NCBI GenBank assembly: GCA_009801015.1
Contig: VHZZ01008918.1
Span: 27,385 to 47,507, forward strand
Length of the DNA stretch: 20,123 bases
Source: Silene noctiflora
Taxonomy: Eukaryota; Streptophyta; Magnoliopsida; Caryophyllales; Caryophyllaceae
Reading direction: 5' to 3'
Position 1 is the first letter of the stretch; each line of letters begins with the position of its first letter. Below, piece by piece: positions 1 through 9,978 of this stretch. The position numbers and the translations under genes were made by a program. Below the pieces are notes generated by a model. The model had not been told where the DNA came from. It did not search any database and was given only the letters and a program-made list of their open reading frames with translations.

Positions 1-289
1 TCCCATGTGCTGCACTGTGGGTACCACTGATGGCATCAGAAAATGTTTTGGTACATTCCAGTATTTCCATTGAATTCAGTGTGGCATTTGTATCACCTAG
101 CGATATTATCGCCGACACTGCAAGCAATTTGTGCTTGAGTATCCGCATTTTTCCATAATGAGATTCCATTTTACCCAAAGGAGCATCCCACAAGACATAA
201 AACATTTACTCCTGTTTGTTCTGTTTTGTGCAAGTCTCTTACGGCTTTCTTTATAGCGGTTCGTACATGCTTATGTGAACAAGAAGGAT
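1..289. other. Intergenic, no gene recognised
   Basis: I see no coding sequence, RNA gene or recognisable repeat here. Open frames are short and do not resemble known proteins. Similarity to the P450 begins only at about 290, so this stretch is not visibly part of the duplicated exon. Confidence 0.5.
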
Positions 290-464
290 AATTAGAGAAT
301 CCTCCAAAGATGTCAAAGTACACGGCTATGACATCGCAGCTAAGACACGGGTATTTATCAACGCGTGGGCCATACAAAGAGACCCGACTTACTGGGATGA
401 TCCTGACAAGTTTAAACCCGGCGAGCGCTTTTTGGAGTCTTCAGTAGGCATTAAGGGAAATTGG
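290..464 (+). pseudogene. CYP71-type P450 exon-2 fragment
   Basis: This block aligns base by base with 2187-2356 of the intact P450 at 891-2576. I count about 12 mismatches, one 3-base insertion and one 15-base deletion, so roughly 93 percent identity. It covers the region from just after the K helix through the PERF loop ([29 protein letters not shown]). It stops before the haem-binding Cys loop and has no start, ExxR helix or haem ligand, so it cannot encode a working enzyme. The 15-base deletion lies after ATTAAGGGA and a stop follows within a few codons. At the PERF loop it reads KPGERF: it has an extra Gly codon but keeps the Arg codon CGC (426-428) where the intact gene has CAC. It is either a remnant of an older tandem copy or a partial ectopic duplication. 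The same orientation and location favour a CYP71 tandem array. Confidence 0.85.
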
Positions 465-498
465 AATTGAATTCCGTAATTGTCGCACCAAAAAAATG

Positions 499-624
499 AT
501 AACTGATACAAATATGTAAACACATACAACAATATTCATACAAAATTCTATCCCTAATACAATAGATACACTACTAATAATAACCGATACAAATATGTAA
601 ACATATACAAAAATATTCGCACAA
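499..624. repeat. Diverged 45-bp direct repeat, two copies
   Basis: Copies lie at 499-543 and 580-624, offset by 81 bases, with about 40 of 45 positions identical (core GATACAAATATGTAAACA). The sequence is AT-rich and noncoding. It lies upstream of the P450 promoter; no function can be assigned. The rest of 465-833 shows only a GAGACGGTCTC palindrome at 648-658. Confidence 0.7.
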
Positions 625-833
625 TATTATTTGCACTAAACTTTGAAGAGACGGTCTCTCAATAAGTTATTGATAGACCACTTTTGTCGTGCCCCTTTAC
701 GTATTTAAAGTACCCTTTTTATTACTGTTCGTGACTCAAAATGTCTGTTTCATTTGGTACCTATTTTATTATATATTGTAACCATTTTTCTATTATTTGT
801 CGAACCTGCTACTCTTCATTCTTCCTCTTCTGC

Positions 834-842
834 CTATAAAAT
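834..842 (+). promoter_or_regulatory. TATA box of the CYP71-type gene
   Basis: CTATAAAAT lies about 50 bases before the ATG at 891. That spacing implies a very short 5' leader of roughly 20-30 bases. It is the best TATA match in the upstream 400 bases. Supported by motif and spacing only. Confidence 0.6.
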
Positions 843-890
843 CGCTTTCAACAGCGTTACAGATCGATCAATTATACAAACAACTCAGCA

Positions 891-2576
891 ATGGCAATGT
901 CTGCTAGTGTTTTCGATATTCATAAACTCTTGTTTCATCCAGTTTCACTGCCATTACTTCTCCTCCTCCTCTTTGTTAGCAGACTACTCCGTAAAAAGCC
1001 GGCCATAAGCAAAAATCCGCCACCCTCCCCGCCAAAGTTGCCAATTTTAGGAAACCTTCACCAGCTTGGCAAGTTTACACACCGGTCCTTGCGAACTTTG
1101 TCCAAGCGATATGGTAGAGACGGATTCATGTCCATCCAAATAGGTAGTGCTCCGTCCCTGGTTGTCTCGTCTTCTGATGCTGTTTGTGAGATAATGAAGA
1201 CACATGATGTTGTCTTTGCAAACAGGGCTAACTCACGTGCATTATGTAAAATCGTCTATGGTTGCAGAGACTTGGTCTTTTCGCCTTACGGCGATTTTTG
1301 GAAACAAATAAGAAGCATATCCGTAATACAACTCTTTAGTAACAAGAAGGTTCAATCCTTTCGTAATGTGAGGGAAGAAGAGGTGTTTCTTGTTGTTGAT
1401 ACGATCAAAAGATCGATTTTGTCGCCTGTTAACTTGTCCGAGATTCTTCTGATCCTTTCAAACGATGTGTTATGTAGGATAGCCTTTGGAAGAAAATACG
1501 GCGGTGAAAGCAATGGCATTAATTTTAAGAATCTCTTGGCTGAGCTTGGAGCGGTATTGGCAGTGTTTAGTTTGGGTGATTTCATACCCTGGCTCGGTTG
1601 GATTGATCGAGTTTCTGGTCTGGAAAGACGGGTTGATAAAGTTGCTAAAGATTTTGATTGTTTCCTTGAAAATGTTGTCCAAGAACATGTCGATCGTTTC
1701 AATGATGACAACAAAGATGAGAACAAGGATTTCGTGGATATCTTACTCGGTGTTCAGAAGGAAAACCCGAATGCTCTGCCAAATGACTCCATCAAAGCTA
1801 TTATACTGGTAATGTACCTACTTTCGTTCAATCCGTTATACATTAAATTGGGTCATTTTTTAGTCGTGTGGTTTTGAGTCACGTCAGCTGTCGGTCAGTT
1901 CCGATTTCAAGTCATATTTGGGATACAGTTGCTAAAATGAATTTTCATGTGTGATTCTATGAAGGATATGTTCGAAGCTGGAACCGACACAACGTATACA
2001 CTGCTAGAATGGACAATGACAGAGCTAATCAGGCACCCCCGAGTAATGAAGCAGCTACAGGATGAGGTAAGGGAAGCAGTTAGGCCAAAACCAATGGTAA
2101 ACGAAGACGATCTACCAAAGCTGAACTACTTAAAAGCAGTGATAAAGGAGACACTTAGGCTACATCCTCCACTTCCGATATTACTAATTAGAGAAACCTC
2201 GAAAGATGTCAAAGTACACGGCTATGACATTGCAGCAAAGACACAGGTTATTATCAACGCGTGGGCAATACAAAGAGACCCGACTTACTGGGAAGATCCT
2301 GACATGTTTAAACCCGAGCACTTTTTGGAGTCTTCAGTAGACATTAAGGGAACAGCGGTTGACTTCAATTGGATTCCATTCGGAGGAGGTAGAAGAGGTT
2401 GCCCTGGTATCTGTTTCGCCTTAGCTAGTGCTGAACTGACGTTAGCGAATCTTGTCTATAATTTTGACTGGAAATTACCAGATGGAGCAGAATGTAATCC
2501 TTCGAATGTGCCTGAGCATCCGGGACTGATTGTCAATAGGCAAGATCCTCTCATCGCCTTCGCAATTCGCAAATAA
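891..2576 (+). CDS. CYP71-type cytochrome P450, two exons
   Basis: Class II plant monooxygenase, expected on the ER and fed by NADPH-P450 reductase; substrate unknown. Exon 1 is 891-1808; a phase-0 intron 1809-1964 (GTAATG to GAAG) follows; exon 2 is 1965-2576. The product is 509 aa, normal for CYP71. Visible parts: N-terminal anchor (about 14-33), Pro-rich hinge PPPSPPKLPILGN (43-55), C-helix WKQIR (137-141), I-helix AGTDTT (311-316), K-helix ETLR (368-371), haem loop PFGGGRRGCPG with ligand Cys452. The intron falls just before DMFEAGTDTT, the usual CYP71 place. Oddity: the PERF motif reads PEHF (His425, CAC at 2319-2321), so the Arg of the E-R-R triad is replaced. No frameshift or stop is seen. 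The start is favoured by context (GCAATGGCA) and by the TATA box 50 bases upstream. A CYP71 subfamily cannot be fixed by eye; length and motifs leave little doubt about the family. Confidence 0.95.
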
Positions 2577-3217
2577 GTATTCTTGCACCTAAATTATCAT
2601 GTATCAGTAATTATTTGTATCCTGTGTACTGTATGTATAGGCTATATACATTCTGCCAAGCATATAAGCTTATTCAATATGAGAACACTACATCTGATAT
2701 GCGATAATGATCTCTTGTTACGGTATAAGACGCATTTTTGAAAGGATTGAAAATTAACGAAGTAATGTCTAAATCCAACGATTCAAAAAACAAGATGAGT
2801 AAAGGCTTCTGGAACAAGGAAAGACTCTTTTTAATTGTCGCAACAATTGATTGGGATCAATTAAATGAGACAAAACAAAACAGTCATTGTGGCCAAAAGA
2901 TTACGGTTTAAATTGAGTATCAAAACTCAAAAGAATGTTGGGACTAAATATGCTCTAACCAATATGTGATTTGCATTTTGCTAAATGTTGATGAATTTGG
3001 TAACCGGCCTTGAATTTACCTGACTCGAAAAAAAAGGGATTGTGGCGAAATCAGTCCGTCAAACCAAAAGACCTTGTAAGTAACATAACTTCGCTTTCAA
3101 CAACTACTAAATATTATTTCGAGATGACTTTCAAAACGTACTACTTTGTATCAACTAGTCTTCGCAAAAAAAAAAAAAAAAAAAAAACTTTATATAGAGC
3201 GCTACCGAGACGCTAAT
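2577..3217. other. P450 3' flank and intergenic
   Basis: The first part should hold the P450 3' untranslated region; no strong AATAAA signal stands out. The rest is AT-rich with no credible coding sequence. It ends in a run of 22 A (3166-3187). Confidence 0.5.
3189..3198 (+). promoter_or_regulatory. Possible TATA box after a poly-A tract
   Basis: TTTATATAGA directly follows the A22 tract (3166-3187). A nucleosome-excluding poly-A run next to a TATA element is a plausible promoter. However, the next start codon (3636) is about 440 bases away, which would need a long leader through the TTCAG-rich repeat. It may be chance. Confidence 0.25.
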
Positions 3218-3332
3218 TTCAGTTCAGTTCAGCGCATTTCTTCACAAATTAACTTATACTTCAGTTTCATTCAGTTCAGCCCAGCTTTATTCATTTCAGT
3301 TCGGTCCAACTCTATTCAATTCAGTTCAGCTC
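3218..3332. repeat. Degenerate TTCAG/TTCAGT-rich repeat tract
   Basis: Many imperfect copies of TTCAGTTCAG, TTCATTTCAGTTC and TTCAATTCAG occur in 115 bases. The tract is noncoding. The reverse-complement version (ACTGAACTAAACTGAA) occurs at 8401-8534, beyond the two genes that follow. Confidence 0.75.
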
Positions 3333-3635
3333 CTTCAACCGACAACAACATAGCCTTATTCTTTATATGATCGGTAATTATGATTTAAATTTTCTCAACC
3401 CGGTTCATAGGAAAGAATAATACCGAAACTCGATACCACCCGACATTGCCGAATCATTTTCGTTGTCAAATTCCCTTCAGAGCAGCCAGGATTTACTTCA
3501 ATAATAGTCGACAAACCTTGTCAACTCCGAACTCATTCACGCAAAATCAAATCAAACCAATTTTTCTTCAATCGAAATCAAAATCAAAATTAAACCCTAA
3601 TTTTGTTCATCAAATCCTCAAATTAACACGAAAAA

Positions 3636-4571
3636 ATGTCTCTTTTCTCCATGGCATTTGCAGGTGGAGGTTTAATTTTACTAGGATCATGGGAATCCCT
3701 AACTTCAACCTCCAAAACGCAGCGTTTCTCTACAATCACCTTGATTTCCTCATCGTTTCTTTCCCTCCTCTTCATCTTCGATTCTCTCTTCTCAATCTTC
3801 GATTCTTTCTCTTCCCATGACAAAATGGGTCCCACACTACAACTCCAAGTTCTCGCAATTTCATCGCTTTTTCTTTTATTCTCAATTTTGGGGATTTTCA
3901 ATAATTTCTCCAAAACCGTAATTTTTCCCTACCCTTTGATCAATTTGATCCTTTTGTTTTCTTTTATTGAGGAATTCTTGCTGTTTCATCTTCAATTTAA
4001 GGATGTTGAAGGTGTTGAGAATCGTTATTATGATTTAATGATGGTACCGATATTAGTTTGTGTGATTTCCACCATTGTTGAGCTTAAAGATTCGAGCTTT
4101 GAATCAATTGAATCAATTAGGGCTAAAGGGGGTGTTAATTTTGCTAAATTGGGACGTGGGTTAGGGTTAATTTTGCAGGGTACTTGGTTTGTGCAAATGG
4201 GTTTCTCGTTTTTTAGCGATTTGATTGCGAATAATTGTCATTTGCATAGGAAAAGTAGAGGGAATTTTACAATTAATTGTCAGAGTCATATGGATTTGCA
4301 TCGCGGCGGAGCGATTGCTGTGCTGTTGTTTAATTGCCATCTGGCTCTGCTTGTAGCTGTGGTTTGTGGGGTGTATTCTGCTGTAGGGAAGCGGTTTGTG
4401 ATTGAGGGCGATTACCGGAGTTATAGACCGATTGGTGGTGAGATGCAAAGGGTAGAGAATGAGGGAAAGTTTACCTTGGATTCGGAGTCTGATCAGGAAG
4501 ATGAAAATGTGGGGTCAAGGAGAGGGAATGGTTCTGTGGAGTTGGTTGTCCATGGTCATGGTGTACATTAA
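3636..4571 (+). CDS. TMEM45/DUF716 family membrane protein
   Basis: Single-exon gene of 311 aa. The protein is highly hydrophobic with about seven membrane segments (approx. 5-20, 32-57, 68-90, 98-118, 133-150, 175-196, 224-249). Family hallmarks visible: an FIEEFLLFHLQ segment (110-120), LQGTWFVQMGF (180-190) and RGGAIAVLLFNCHLALL (223-239), with conserved His and Cys residues typical of DUF716. The C-terminal tail (about 255-311) is soluble and acidic (DSESDQEDE at 282-290). The ATG sits in a favourable context (AAAAAATGTC) after an AAACCCTAATTTT leader typical of plant 5' untranslated regions. A second in-frame Met is at residue 6. Plant members are poorly characterised; some have been linked to pathogen responses, but no role can be read here. 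Transcription converges with the NPF gene. Family assignment is confident; function is unknown. Confidence 0.88.
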   Translation: MSLFSMAFAGGGLILLGSWESLTSTSKTQRFSTITLISSSFLSLLFIFDSLFSIFDSFSSHDKMGPTLQLQVLAISSLFLLFSILGIFNNFSKTVIFPYPLINLILLFSFIEEFLLFHLQFKDVEGVENRYYDLMMVPILVCVISTIVELKDSSFESIESIRAKGGVNFAKLGRGLGLILQGTWFVQMGFSFFSDLIANNCHLHRKSRGNFTINCQSHMDLHRGGAIAVLLFNCHLALLVAVVCGVYSAVGKRFVIEGDYRSYRPIGGEMQRVENEGKFTLDSESDQEDENVGSRRGNGSVELVVHGHGVH

Positions 4572-5423
4572 TGCTGTGTGGTTTAGGGTGGATTTTGGTC
4601 GCGATGATTGTCGTAGTTTGATGAGGTAATTGGGTTCTACTGAGCAGGCTTAAGTAGATGGAATGCTGCTGTAGAGTTGGAAGCCAATGGCTATGGTTCT
4701 TACCTGTGAATTCGGTAATGATAGCTCGTACTTCTTTTCGGTTAACTGATAACTGGTGTATTTGTAGTCATCCTTTGTTAGCGCTCTATGTTTGCATGAT
4801 GGATGATTTTGTTTTTTTTGATGGTTTTGTACTACTCCGTATATTACTAACTTAGATAGCTTGAAAAGTTCTTGTTGAAAGAAATTACACTCTGTATCAT
4901 GACTATTATCATATCGGGACATAGTTCTGTCTATGATTATTCGCTTCAATTGATTCGAGTCTCTTGTATTTTGAAAATATTTTTTTCTTACAATTTTACT
5001 GATGGGATTGGTACCTAACTATGCTTTCAGAACAGTCTGGATGCAAATAATGCCTCCGGCACTTGTTAAAAACCTTGCCATTCCCGGTTCCTTTGTTCAA
5101 GTGTTATTGCTTGTTTTGTTCATTCAATCTCTTGGTTCTTATTCTTGCTGCCAAGCTTGTTTTTTACAAAATTTCTCCCTTTGTATAATCCAATTCCTTG
5201 CGGTTTCCTTATTTAGATGTCTCACCAGTTCTGTATATTTTCTTATATGGTACATTTTTAACTTTGAATACAATCTGTGTGGAATTTCCAGTGCTTCCCT
5301 TCCCCTTTTTTTTTCCAATAACTGTGCCAAAGCTGAACATTAAGAATCGGATGAGATGGGGAAAGGGTTTTAGCATATGTTAGAAAACTAGTTAAAAGGA
5401 TGAGGTTGTTGGATATCGAAACT
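4572..5423. other. Convergent 3' ends, intergenic
   Basis: This 852-base gap lies between the stop of the DUF716 gene and the stop of the minus-strand NPF gene, so both 3' untranslated regions must be here. An open stretch at 5002-5343 is T-rich and hydrophobic by composition and matches nothing I recognise. TACTCCGTA occurs at 4833-4841. Confidence 0.5.
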
Positions 5424-7994
5424 TTATGAACTATTATATTCATCACCCATGTCACTCCTACTTTTGTGGAATTTACACAACACTACATAAACGAGCAGGC
5501 TGAACGAACTTAATATAGCTAGTAGCCAATAGTACTTATCTAGCCTAGCTTTTGTCATATCATCAGAGAACCAACTTTGCTTGCCTTCTCTAGCTGTGAT
5601 GTATTCGATCACAGATATCATCAAGGCACTAAGGAAACTACCTACTCCAAACACACTAGTATACAAGGCTATGCCCATGGTTTTCATCTTATCTGGGACT
5701 TCACCATAGAAGAACTCTTGCATTCCCACGACAGTGAAAATATCCGATATTCCTAGCAATATATATTGGGGTAGCAACCAAAATATACTTAATGATGGAG
5801 TTCTAAGTCTCTTTTCTTCTGTCAAGGCCGCAATGATCATTGCGATGATGGAGAGGACCATTCCCGTCCCCATTCTCTGCATGACTGTTATACCCCTATC
5901 ATTCCTAGTGAAAACCCTCGTCAAGGGGATGAGAACTTTGTCATACAAGGGCATCAAGAGGATAATTGAGACAGTAATGGCACCTTGGAGCGTTGCGGGT
6001 GGGATTTTGAAATTTGAGCCTATGTTCCGCTTCATTGTCATTCCTTGCTTGGTGAAGAATGTTGCTGGTTGTTGGAAGATGACTGCAAATAGCAGTAGCA
6101 TGCCCCATATAGGCAAGAGTCGTAGTGTTACCTTGACGTTGTCCGAAAGGCAAATGTGCCTACAGGGTTCCTCGCTTGGTTCATTGATCCCAACTAGTTT
6201 TTGGCTGGCTAGATAGTCCTCCTGCAGCCTTGAAAATCAGAAGGGACAATCAGAACTCGAAAATAATGCAATGCCGTCAGAAGAACTGGAAAACATAGCG
6301 TTAGACGTAATCCGAATAACTTGACACAAGACTTATCCGACCCGTTGTTGACCGGACTTTGTTGGACCGGCATTGACCAAATCTGAAGTGACCTAACTCT
6401 GAAACTGACCAACCACACAAACTTTGGTAAAAATTGGCTAAAATGACCAGTACAAGTGACCAACTTGTGTGACCCGTATGTAAAGTGTAGCCTTCAGTTC
6501 CTTTCATTGATTTAGGTAGTAATCATGCATGAATCGAAAGAACCCTTACTCTAGATCGGAAACGGAAACACCGATTTGCGGTTTGGATTTGCATATGCTA
6601 GAGTTGAACACCTTCATAACTGCAGCTTTAAGGCCTAAAACTGTAGCTATGAGCGGCTTGTGATCAGAAACCATCTCCTCCTTGCCTGTATGAAAACTGT
6701 TGCCACACGAAAAAAGCACGTTTGAAGCAACCATGACCAATGTAGGGAGAGCGAACCCTAGAGACCAGCCAAAAGTGTCTTGGACATAGGACATAGACGA
6801 CACCCCCAAGAGACTGCCACTGCAAACACCAAAGTACCACCAAGTGAAGAAACTGGTCTTCCCCGTTCTGTTTGAGGTCGTCTTGTCAGTTTGGTTGGAC
6901 GGAAAGTAGTCTTCGTCCTCAAGCTGCTCTACTCCAAAGGCTTGCAAGGAGGGATTGTACCCTCCTTGGCCCAACGAGATTAGACAGAGGGACCAAAACA
7001 TGACGGTGGTCGAAACACACTTGTTTTCTGGCCATGCCCATTCAAACGTCGTCGATGTCAATGCTGCAAGCCCCTTCATAATCGAAAAAATAGCTACTGT
7101 TACTTGACAATTTGTTTTATTGGTTGCGATTTTTATTCAAGTTGGGTATGACCACGAGGACGAATTAATCTAATTACAGTGAGACTATAAAAAATGTTTA
7201 GATAAGGTTTACCAGTGGACACAATTAAAGGCTATTCTGCTTATTTGGAATTATTACTTCGATCAACTGATAAAGGGTTAATATTACTTAATCAAATGTT
7301 TTGAGTCGGTTTTTTATAATGTATTAGCACTAGCTATTTTGCCATTCAAGCCAAAACTTCTTTAAGTTTCAATGGGTTTTAAAGGAAATATTGGCATTTC
7401 GCCTAATTTCAAATATCGTGTGTATGTCCTTGTAAAATCGAAACTCTGTATCACCCAATTGTGTGTATCGTTCATAAAAAGAACTTACCAGAATATAGAC
7501 GAACGAAGAAGTGAGGATTGTGGAGTGCGGATTTGGCAACGAATCCGCAAGGGGAGCCACCAAGAGAGGCATGATCGATGTGAATCCACACCAAGTGTTG
7601 ACGGTTTTAGCCGCTTTCGAGTTGCTCATGTTAATAACATCGGTAAGGTATGTCACTAAGTTCGATGCCACCCCTTTGAACGCAAACCTCTCCATTCCTG
7701 CAATCACTACAATCATCCGATCCATGCCAAGACACATGCAAACCCAAATTAGTCCGAAATCTTATTAGGTCTTTGTATGTTTCGCATGTTAACCTTAACC
7801 CTAGACGTTACAGAATACTACCTCCCATCCAAACCAAACAATTCGAGTTGCAAAAAATTGACCCGAACTTGCATAATTAAATTGCACGAAATATGAAAGC
7901 GTAAATAAATGATTGAGACAGAGAGATCGGAGTATGTACCTATAAGCATGATACATGACTTGTTAAGAGCAATAGGTCTTTGTTTTCCGGCCAT
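5424..7994 (-). CDS. NPF (NRT1/PTR) family transporter, NPF5-like
   Basis: Proton-coupled transporter of the major facilitator superfamily; family members carry nitrate, peptides, hormones or glucosinolates, so the substrate is open. Four exons on the minus strand: 7994-7940, 7706-7489, 7073-6550 and 6228-5424; all introns are GT-AG. The 218-base second exon and the overall structure are typical of NPF genes. Product 533 aa. I placed the exon-2 acceptor at TTGTAG, 9 bases before another AG, because it restores [17 protein letters not shown] across the junction. Conserved stretches: [13 protein letters not shown] and NTWCGFTS (exon 2), [14 protein letters not shown] and [13 protein letters not shown] (exon 3), [20 protein letters not shown] (exon 4). 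A long central loop joins helices 6 and 7. The ExxER motif of helix 1 keeps ER (24-25), but the first Glu is Ala21. No stops or frameshifts. Subfamily 5 is inferred from memory of the [20 protein letters not shown] block. Confidence 0.93.
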
Positions 7995-8400
7995 TTAGGA
8001 GATGATGAAAAGAGATTATTATTATTATTATTGATTTCATAAAATGAAAGAAATAATGAGTAATAATGATAAGATGAAAGTGCATGGATTAATAGCAAAA
8101 ATAATGGAAATTGTGACTGTTTTATCATGTGATTGGTTTGCCATTTATGACATACTTTTATTTAGCTTTCTCATTAAAGGAAATCCACACTAACAATTTC
8201 ATATGCTATCTTAGGTCACCATTATATTTTCAAATTTTGGAGTTTTTGGTTGGTTGGTTGTCTTGTAGGAAATCCATTAATTACTTTAGTGGTGATGAAG
8301 TTGGACACTAGACTAGGCACTTACTATTGACCTACTTAGGATTAGGGCAAATTACAAGTCTTTAAATTAAAGTTTGTTAATATTGATTGGCATGTTCTTT
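7995..8400. other. Upstream region of the NPF gene
   Basis: This is the 5' side of the minus-strand NPF gene. It has six ATT units at 8015-8032 (AAT on the coding strand), probably in or near the leader. I find no convincing TATA element or coding sequence. Confidence 0.45.
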
Positions 8401-8534
8401 TGGACTGAAATCGTTTGAACTGAACTAAACTGAATTTAAAGGAACTGAACTAAACTAAGAGTTAATTTGTTTAGAGAAAAGTCGAACTAAACTGAATGAA
8501 ATTGAACAGAACTGAATAAAGCTGAACTGAAATG
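8401..8534. repeat. Degenerate ACTGAA/ACTAAA-rich repeat tract
   Basis: Imperfect repeats of GAACTGAACTAAACTGAA fill about 134 bases. This is the reverse-complement counterpart of the TTCAG tract at 3218-3332, so the two tracts are inverted and flank the DUF716 and NPF genes. Noncoding. Confidence 0.75.
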
Positions 8535-9458
8535 AGTTTTTGACATCATCTACGTACATGTGATACATCATTAGTTGTAGATCTAGCAAACAGGTAAACC
8601 GAGGTGGATTATTTCATTTCAAATTTACAAGGTCTCGGGTCCTGTTCATCTCCTAGTCTGTTATAATCAAATTATATAGGGACAACAGTCAATTTTCAAC
8701 AATAAATTTGGGTCTGACACATATATAGTCGGATCAATTCGGGTTCTAGTCAAGTTTCGTTCTTCAATTTGTTTGTCAGGTCGAAAACGACGATTAGGTT
8801 ATTCGAGTCGAGTCATGCAAACCAGGTCAATTTCGTCAAGCCTAGTTTGAAAGACATATTGCATCACTATGTATTAGATTGAGATATCTTTTGATTGACT
8901 TATATACTTTGCATAGGAGTAGCATATATATAATTATATACTAGCATGCATATGTATGCCAATAGTTATTCATTAGGCCAATTTTTCTACCTTAAAATGA
9001 TCAAAAAATTTAGCGCCAAAAAAAAAAAAAAAAATCAAAAGATTTGTGTGCCTATGTGGCATGCGAGCCACAAGCGTTGCACACGAAATTCATGTATAAC
9101 ACAAGTCATACACACACACAAATCATGTGAAGCGTGTGTAAAACGTGCGTAATAATACTATTTGATGATGCAATAATTTATAAATATTGGGGATTTTAAT
9201 CAAGATCACTCAAACTTAACATAGCCATTTTAAATTTTTTTTGGGAGTCACAAGTTTAATATATTATTAACTGGATTTGAATTAAAGTTATGAGTATCGC
9301 TGCTTATAATTTTAATTATTAGTTAAGTTAATTGATAACATCTGCATGGTCTATTGCATAGGGTTTTTGTGTTTATGATATACGGAGTACATAAATTCTT
9401 AAGAGAGACGGTATTTTATAAATGTTAGTGAGAAACCTCTCTTATAATAATATGTAGT
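8535..9458. other. Intergenic, degenerate low-complexity sequence
   Basis: No gene is seen. It contains scattered CGGGT/CGAGTC words (8700-8830), an A run of about 17 at 9019, TACGGAGTA at 9381-9389, and a short foldback at about 9400-9447 (TAAGAGAGACGG opposite AACCTCTCTTA). Confidence 0.5.
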
Positions 9459-9460
9459 TA

Positions 9461-9588
9461 CTCCCTCCTATTCGTCGTTTTGTTCCCCTTTGATGTTGGC
9501 ACAATATTTAAGGAAAATAATAGAATATGAATAAAGGAGTTTGGTGGGGTTTGNGGAAATAGGGAAGAAAATAGTGAATAGGAGGGAG
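9461..9588. mobile_element. Stowaway-type MITE (Tc1/mariner)
   Basis: Perfect 13-base terminal inverted repeats, CTCCCTCCTATTC at 9461-9473 and GAATAGGAGGGAG at 9576-9588, are flanked by TA on both sides (9459-9460, 9589-9590). The element is 128 bases with no coding capacity. Terminal sequence, TA target duplication and size are all diagnostic of Stowaway. It contains the N at 9554. Confidence 0.93.
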
Positions 9589-9633
9589 TATTATTTTTAT
9601 TTACTTTTTTTATCTTTTATCTTTTTAATTTAA

Positions 9634-9663
9634 CTAGTTTTGAAACCCGTAAAAAATTCACGG
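9634..9663 (-). mobile_element. Helitron-like 3' end, minus strand
   Basis: Read on the minus strand, a short hairpin (CCGT at 9663-9660 pairing with ACGG at 9650-9647) is followed nine bases later by CTAG (9637-9634) and then T. This is the arrangement of a Helitron 3' terminus (hairpin, then CTRR, inserted before T). No matching 5' terminus is seen on this strand, so the element looks truncated. Confidence 0.5.
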
Positions 9664-9742
9664 ATCTTATAGAAGTTTCCCTCTTTTGGTTAATGCTCCC
9701 TATATAAACACGAATTATTTAGAAACATGACAAATGATAAAA

Positions 9743-9978
9743 TCTCCTTACTATTAAAGCTAAGTCATTTAAAGGCTTCTGACTGGTTCTCTGATTTAAG
9801 AGAGGTTTTTTTTCATTTTATAAGGTTGGCACCACCATAAACTTGCCTTGAATTATTTAACATCATTTTATTTAATTATTATTTCTGAATATGACGTCTA
9901 ATTATCGTACTAACTAACATATTCCGTATGTTATCTAAAAGTCAATTGGTGCATTTTTTTGCACGGGATTAAAACTAG
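9743..9978 (+). mobile_element. Mini-Helitron, non-autonomous, 236 bp
   Basis: It begins TCTCCTTACTATTAAAGC (9743), close to plant Helitron 5' ends, and is preceded by A. It ends in CTAG (9975-9978) followed by T, the expected A/T insertion site. A hairpin (GTGC 9949-9952 with GCAC 9961-9964) lies 10 bases before CTAG, as in Helitron 3' ends. There is no Rep/helicase coding capacity. All four terminal features agree, but the stem is short. Confidence 0.7.

Noticed and set aside
171-377. Minus-strand open stretch overlapping the P450 fragment
   Set aside because: It is the complement of the P450 fragment; the real similarity is on the plus strand.
754-1008. 84-codon frame overlapping the first P450 promoter and start
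   Set aside because: It overlaps the TATA box and the well-supported P450 start in another frame, and has no features of its own.
5002-5343. 113-codon plus-strand open stretch after the DUF716 gene
   Set aside because: T-rich sequence giving random hydrophobic residues. No family motif, poor start context, and it lies where two 3' untranslated regions are expected.
6310-6480. Many TGACC words in NPF intron 3
   Set aside because: Irregular spacing and no alignable unit. Probably compositional and not a defined repeat or binding array.
7690-7700. Alternative exon-2 acceptor of the NPF gene at TTGCAG (exon starting at 7697)
   Set aside because: It keeps the frame but deletes three residues of helix 1. 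The upstream acceptor restores the family sequence [10 protein letters not shown] and gives the typical 218-base exon.
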